Source: an uncultured Neomegalonema sp.
GTDB taxonomy: Bacteria; Pseudomonadota; Alphaproteobacteria; Rhodobacterales; Rhodobacteraceae
Reading direction: 5' to 3'
Length of the DNA stretch: 10,728 nucleotides
NCBI GenBank assembly: GCA_937927905.1
Contig: CALFWP010000096.1
Span: 1 to 10,728 of the forward strand
This document shows, one piece after another, positions 7,179 to 10,728 of this stretch (position 1 is the stretch's first letter; every line of letters starts with the position of its first letter). A program made the translations under genes and the position numbers. The notes beneath the pieces are model-generated. The model was not told where the DNA came from. It did not search any database and saw nothing but the letters and a program-made list of their open reading frames with translations.

Positions 7179-7901
7179 ATGAAGCTTACGGATTTTAAAG
7201 CCCTGACTTTTGATGTCTACGGGACACTGATCGACTGGGAAAGCGGGATGGTTGCGGGGCTGAAGCCGCTGACGGATCGCATCTCACAAACCTTGGGCCG
7301 TAATGATATTCTGGAAGCCCATGCGTTTTATGAATCCTCCACACAGGCACAGACACCCGGCAAACTTTATTCGCAGTTGCTGGCGACCGTATACCGCCGT
7401 CTTGCAGAAGAATGGCGCATTGAGACCGATTGGCAGGAGTGTCTGACCTATGGCGCCTCGGTACAGCACTGGCCCGCGTTCCCGGACAGTGCAGAGGCGC
7501 TCGCTTATCTAAAAAAGCATTACATGCTGATTGTGCTCTCGAATGTGGATAATGCGAGTTTTGCACACAGTAATGCCAAGCTTGGTGTGCAGTTCGATGG
7601 TGTTTATACCGCTGAAGATGCCGGCTCTTACAAACCTTCCGACCGCAATTTTGAATACATGCTGCAAAACCTAACCAGGCTGGGGCTGTGTAAACAGCAT
7701 ATTCTGCATACTGCGGAGAGCATGTTTCACGATCATGGTCCCGCCAACCGGCACGGGCTGTCAAATTGCTGGATTTACCGCCGTCATGCCCAAGAGGGCT
7801 TCGGCGCAACCATGCATCCGGGGGATATGCCGACCGTCGGATTTACCTTTAACAGTATGGCCGACATGGTAGAGGCACATAAAGCCGCATTGTCAGGTTA
7901 G
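7179..7901 (+). CDS. HAD-superfamily hydrolase, haloacid-dehalogenase type II-like
   Basis: A 240-residue cytoplasmic hydrolase. Motif I is FDVYGTLIDW (11-20) with nucleophile D12; the residue two later is Y14 instead of the Asp that phosphatases use as general acid, which is the pattern of 2-haloacid dehalogenases. Motif II is LSNVDN (120-125, S121), motif III is K152 in YKPSDRNF, and motif IV is around ESMFHDHGPAN (180-190). A helical cap domain fills about 20-100. Proteins of this group are often annotated as dehalogenases without proof, and the natural substrate is unknown. The gene begins 15 bases after the aminotransferase-fold gene, so it is probably the third gene of the pccB unit, and the two products may act in one short pathway. 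The pre-start sequence has only a weak AGGGTAG ribosome site. Confidence 0.82.
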   Translation: MKLTDFKALTFDVYGTLIDWESGMVAGLKPLTDRISQTLGRNDILEAHAFYESSTQAQTPGKLYSQLLATVYRRLAEEWRIETDWQECLTYGASVQHWPAFPDSAEALAYLKKHYMLIVLSNVDNASFAHSNAKLGVQFDGVYTAEDAGSYKPSDRNFEYMLQNLTRLGLCKQHILHTAESMFHDHGPANRHGLSNCWIYRRHAQEGFGATMHPGDMPTVGFTFNSMADMVEAHKAALSG

Positions 7902-8089
7902 GGTAAATAAGACCGTTTGTTTCGCCCGGGCTGCGGATGTTTTCTGTTACCGGCTGTCTTGAAGATTCCAAATACTGCTAAATATCCGGTTTAGAAAGAT
8001 ATTCGTCCTGTAATGCTTGCTAGAGTGTACCTGAGACGCCTATAGTTCCATATGGAATTTAGGGCCTGAGAAGGGCCACGGAGATAGCC
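7902..8089 (+). promoter_or_regulatory. Upstream region of gyrA
   Basis: These 188 bases lack a credible gene. No rho-independent terminator for the preceding unit is evident. A promoter candidate is TTGCTA (8017-8022), an 18-base spacer and TATAGT (8041-8046), giving a start near 8053. A perfect palindrome TTCCATATGGAA (8046-8057) overlaps that start. The ribosome site GGAG (8080-8083) lies six bases before the TTG start codon. Confidence 0.5.
8046..8057. repeat. Perfect 12-bp palindrome at the predicted gyrA transcription start
   Basis: TTCCATATGGAA reads the same on both strands and begins at the last base of the proposed -10 box. A protein bound here would block transcription initiation. 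No regulator can be named, and a 12-base palindrome in AT-biased DNA could arise by chance. Confidence 0.5.
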
Positions 8090-10728
8090 TTGAGCGACGA
8101 GACAGATCCCCCCGAAGGTCAGCCCTCGGATACACCGCCTGAACGTCCGGTATTTGACGGCCCGAGCATCTCGGTCGAAAAAGAAATGAAAACCTCGTTC
8201 CTCGATTATTCGATGAGCGTAATTGTCTCGCGTGCGATCCCGGATTTACGGGATGGACTAAAGCCTGTTCACCGCCGCATCCTGTTCGGGATGAGCGAAG
8301 GCGGCTATGATTACAACAAGCCCTATAAAAAGTCCGCCCGCCTTGTCGGTGACGTTATGGGTAAATATCACCCCCATGGCGATACGGCGATTTATGACGC
8401 TATGGTTCGCATGGCACAGGACTTTTCAATGTCCGTTATGCTGGCCGACGGACAGGGCAATTTCGGTTCCATGGATGGCGATAACCCCGCTGCCATGCGC
8501 TATACCGAAGTCCGGATGGCGAAAGTTTCTGAAGAGCTTCTGAAAGACCTCGATAAAAATACAGTCGATTTCCAGCCGAACTATTCAAACGAATTTCAGG
8601 AACCCACTGTCCTGCCAGCACGCTTTCCGAACCTGCTGGTCAACGGATCCCAGGGCATTGCGGTCGGTATGGCGACGAACATTCCGCCCCATAACCTGGG
8701 TGAGATTATCGACGGCACCATGGCGCTGATCGGCAATCCCGACCTTGAGGTATCCGATCTGATGCAGCATATCCCGGGACCGGATTTTCCAACAGGTGGC
8801 CTGATGCTTGGTCAGTCCGGGGCGCGAAAAGCCTATACCGAAGGGCGCGGCTCTATCATGTTGCGGGCGAAAACCTCGATTGAGGAAATCCGCAAGGACC
8901 GCTTTGCCATCGTCATGAGTGAAATCCCTTACCAGATGAACAAGGGCACCCTTGAGGCCCGCATCAATGAGCTGGTCAAAGAGAAAAAGGTCGAGGGCGT
9001 TGCCGATGTCCGCGACGAATCCAACCGTCACGGTGTGCGCTTTGTTGTCGAGCTAAAACGCGATGCCACACCGGATGTTGTCCTGAACCAGCTGTTCCGG
9101 TTCACGCCGATGCAAACCTCGTTCGGTGCGAATATGCTGGCGCTGAACAATGGCCGTCCCGAGCAGATGGACCTGAAGCGCATTCTGAGCAGCTTTATTG
9201 CGTTCCGTGAGGAAGTTGTCGCCAGGCGCACGGCGTTCGATCTCAATAAGGCGCGTGAACGCGCGCATATCTTATGCGGCCTTGCCGTGGCTGTTGAAAA
9301 TATTGACGAGGTTGTTGCTCTGATCCGCGGTTCTGCGGATGCGGGCGAGGCACGTGAAAAGCTGATGGCACGTGACTGGCCTGCACAGAAAATTGCACCT
9401 TACATCAAACTGATTGATGATCCGGGTCATACGGTCAATGAAGACGGCACCTATGCCCTGAGTGAAATTCAGGCCCGTGCGATCCTTGATTTGCGTCTTC
9501 AACGCCTCACGGCACTGGGCGTCGAAGAAATCACGAACGAGTTGAAGGAACTCGCTGAAAAGATCATCGATTATCTTGATATTTTGCAATCCCGTGAACG
9601 GATACTGAGCATAATTTCTGCCGAATTGCTTGCGGTCAAAGAGGAATTTGCCGTACCCCGCCGTACGCAGATTGTCGACAGCCTGGCCGATTTTGATGAT
9701 GAGGATCTGATTGAGCCGGAAGATATGGTCGTGACCGCGACCCATTCCGGCTATGTCAAGCGCACGCCGCTGGCCGAATACCGCTCGCAAAAACGCGGCG
9801 GCAAGGGCTTGCAAGGCATGTCCACCAAGGACGAGGATTTTGTCACCCGTCTGTTTTCGGCCAACACCCTGACGCCGGTGCTCTTCTTCACCACGGATGG
9901 CATTGTCTACAAGCTCAAGACCTGGCGCTTGCCGCAGGGCGGACGCAATGCGAAGGGCAAGGCGCTGGTTAATCTGTTGCCGATTGAAGCGGGCGTGTCG
10001 ATTGCCGCGATGATGCCTGTGGATGCGCCGGAGGAGGACTGGGGCAATCTTCAGATTGTGTTCTGCACCTCTGACGGCCAGGTGCGGCGCAACGAGCTGT
10101 CGGATTTTATCAACGTCAAGGCCAATGGCAAAATTGCCATGAAGCTGCCCGAGGGCGTACGGCTGATCTCGGCACAGATTTGCTCGCCCGACAGTGATGT
10201 GCTGTTGTCCAGTAAACTCGGCAAGGCGGTCCGTTTCCCGATCGACAGTGAAGTGCGCATCTTTAAGGGCCGCGATTCGACCGGCGTGCGGGGCATGAAG
10301 CTCGCCGAGGGTGATGAGATTGTCTCAATGTGTGTGTTGTCCAATGTGGAACGCACTGTTGAGGAGGCCCGGGCGTATCTGAAAATGCGCCGCCAGATGG
10401 CCGGTGATGATGAGGCCGGCGCGGCGGATGATGAAGAGGATGTTGCGGAAACCGCCATCACGCATGAGCGCTATATCGAATTGAGCGCACAGGAAGAATT
10501 TATTCTGACTGTTGCCGCAAACGGTATCGGAAAGCGCACCTCTGCCTATGAATTCCGGCCGATGCGCCGGGGCGGGCAGGGGGTTGCGGCCATGGCGCTT
10601 GCTTCCGGTAAAAAGGGCGGGGAAACACATGTTGTCGCCACCTTCCCTGTGGATGAGGGCGATCAGGTCATGCTTGTTACCGATAGCGGTCAGTCCATCC
10701 GCTGCGGAGTCTCCGACGTTTCCGTCAG
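8090..10728 (+). CDS. gyrA: DNA gyrase subunit A (C-terminus outside window)
   Basis: Breakage-reunion subunit of DNA gyrase, which introduces negative supercoils. 879 codons are visible without a stop, so only a short C-terminal part is missing. The start is TTG at 8090: GGAG sits six bases upstream, the frame has a stop at 8060-8062 and no ATG or GTG between, and the next ATG (8187) would remove conserved sequence. The winged-helix region and quinolone pocket read KPYKKSARLVGDVMGKYHPH (77-96); the position of E. coli S83 is T99 and of D87 is D103. The catalytic tyrosine is Y138 in AAMRYTE. DPGHTVNEDGTYALSEIQAR (444-463) is an insert seen in alphaproteobacteria. The GyrA box QKRGGKG (567-573) distinguishes it from ParC. 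The C-terminal domain has an acidic insert (771-790). Confidence 0.98.
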   Translation, partial: MSDETDPPEGQPSDTPPERPVFDGPSISVEKEMKTSFLDYSMSVIVSRAIPDLRDGLKPVHRRILFGMSEGGYDYNKPYKKSARLVGDVMGKYHPHGDTAIYDAMVRMAQDFSMSVMLADGQGNFGSMDGDNPAAMRYTEVRMAKVSEELLKDLDKNTVDFQPNYSNEFQEPTVLPARFPNLLVNGSQGIAVGMATNIPPHNLGEIIDGTMALIGNPDLEVSDLMQHIPGPDFPTGGLMLGQSGARKAYTEGRGSIMLRAKTSIEEIRKDRFAIVMSEIPYQMNKGTLEARINELVKEKKVEGVADVRDESNRHGVRFVVELKRDATPDVVLNQLFRFTPMQTSFGANMLALNNGRPEQMDLKRILSSFIAFREEVVARRTAFDLNKARERAHILCGLAVAVENIDEVVALIRGSADAGEAREKLMARDWPAQKIAPYIKLIDDPGHTVNEDGTYALSEIQARAILDLRLQRLTALGVEEITNELKELAEKIIDYLDILQSRERILSIISAELLAVKEEFAVPRRTQIVDSLADFDDEDLIEPEDMVVTATHSGYVKRTPLAEYRSQKRGGKGLQGMSTKDEDFVTRLFSANTLTPVLFFTTDGIVYKLKTWRLPQGGRNAKGKALVNLLPIEAGVSIAAMMPVDAPEEDWGNLQIVFCTSDGQVRRNELSDFINVKANGKIAMKLPEGVRLISAQICSPDSDVLLSSKLGKAVRFPIDSEVRIFKGRDSTGVRGMKLAEGDEIVSMCVLSNVERTVEEARAYLKMRRQMAGDDEAGAADDEEDVAETAITHERYIELSAQEEFILTVAANGIGKRTSAYEFRPMRRGGQGVAAMALASGKKGGETHVVATFPVDEGDQVMLVTDSGQSIRCGVSDVSV

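Noticed and set aside
5904..7901. The class-V aminotransferase plus HAD pair as PhnW/PhnX of 2-aminoethylphosphonate breakdown.
   Set aside because: The PLP protein resembles cysteine-desulfurase-like proteins, not PhnW, and the HAD motif I (DVYGT) differs from that of phosphonoacetaldehyde hydrolase; no phosphonate transport genes are nearby.
7908..7963. AAGAC and GTCTT arms after the HAD gene as a terminator.
   Set aside because: Only five pairs with a loop of tens of bases and no T-tract follow, so it is not a credible rho-independent terminator.
9272..9814. A 180-codon minus-strand open frame inside gyrA.
   Set aside because: It lies wholly antisense to strongly conserved gyrA sequence and shows no recognisable domain or ribosome site.

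Overview
The window reads as a chromosomal segment of an alphaproteobacterium with moderate GC genes and very AT-rich intergenic DNA. The best lineage clues are an ATP12-type F1-ATPase assembly chaperone (known from alphaproteobacteria and mitochondria), a HisN-type histidinol-phosphatase, a System I cytochrome c maturation gene pair, and a GyrA with the loop inserts common in alphaproteobacteria. I cannot name a genus; a Rhodospirillales- or Micavibrio-like bacterium is only a guess. I see no phage, insertion sequence, CRISPR array, tRNA or rRNA. Most of the window is core metabolism and housekeeping.

Layout. Bases 1-709 (minus) hold the first 236 codons of an ammonium transporter (amtB), cut by the window edge. 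A 324-base AT-rich divergent region follows, with a very good sigma-54 (RpoN) promoter facing amtB. On the plus strand come ccmA and ccmB (1034-2376), the two core subunits of the ABC module of cytochrome c maturation, with no ccmC after them. A convergent minus-strand hisN (2377-3195) abuts ccmB with no base between the stop codons. A 290-base gap with several small palindromes leads to the ATP12 chaperone gene (3486-4193).

Next is a likely operon: pccB (propionyl-CoA carboxylase beta subunit, 4344-5876), a class-V aminotransferase-fold enzyme (5904-7163) and a HAD hydrolase (7179-7901), separated by 27 and 15 bases. The 150-base leader before pccB can fold into competing helices, one of which ends next to the Shine-Dalgarno sequence. 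The window ends with almost all of gyrA (8090 to beyond 10728), which starts at TTG and has a promoter-like site with a perfect 12-bp palindrome at the predicted transcription start.

How the genes relate. amtB is nitrogen scavenging, probably under NtrC/RpoN control. ccmAB and the ATP12 gene serve the respiratory chain and ATP synthase. pccB feeds odd-chain and branched carbon into the methylmalonyl-CoA route. The two genes behind pccB form an enzyme pair of unknown substrate and are the least explained part of the window. The strongest candidates for undescribed biology are the pccB leader and this enzyme pair; neither is proven from sequence alone.
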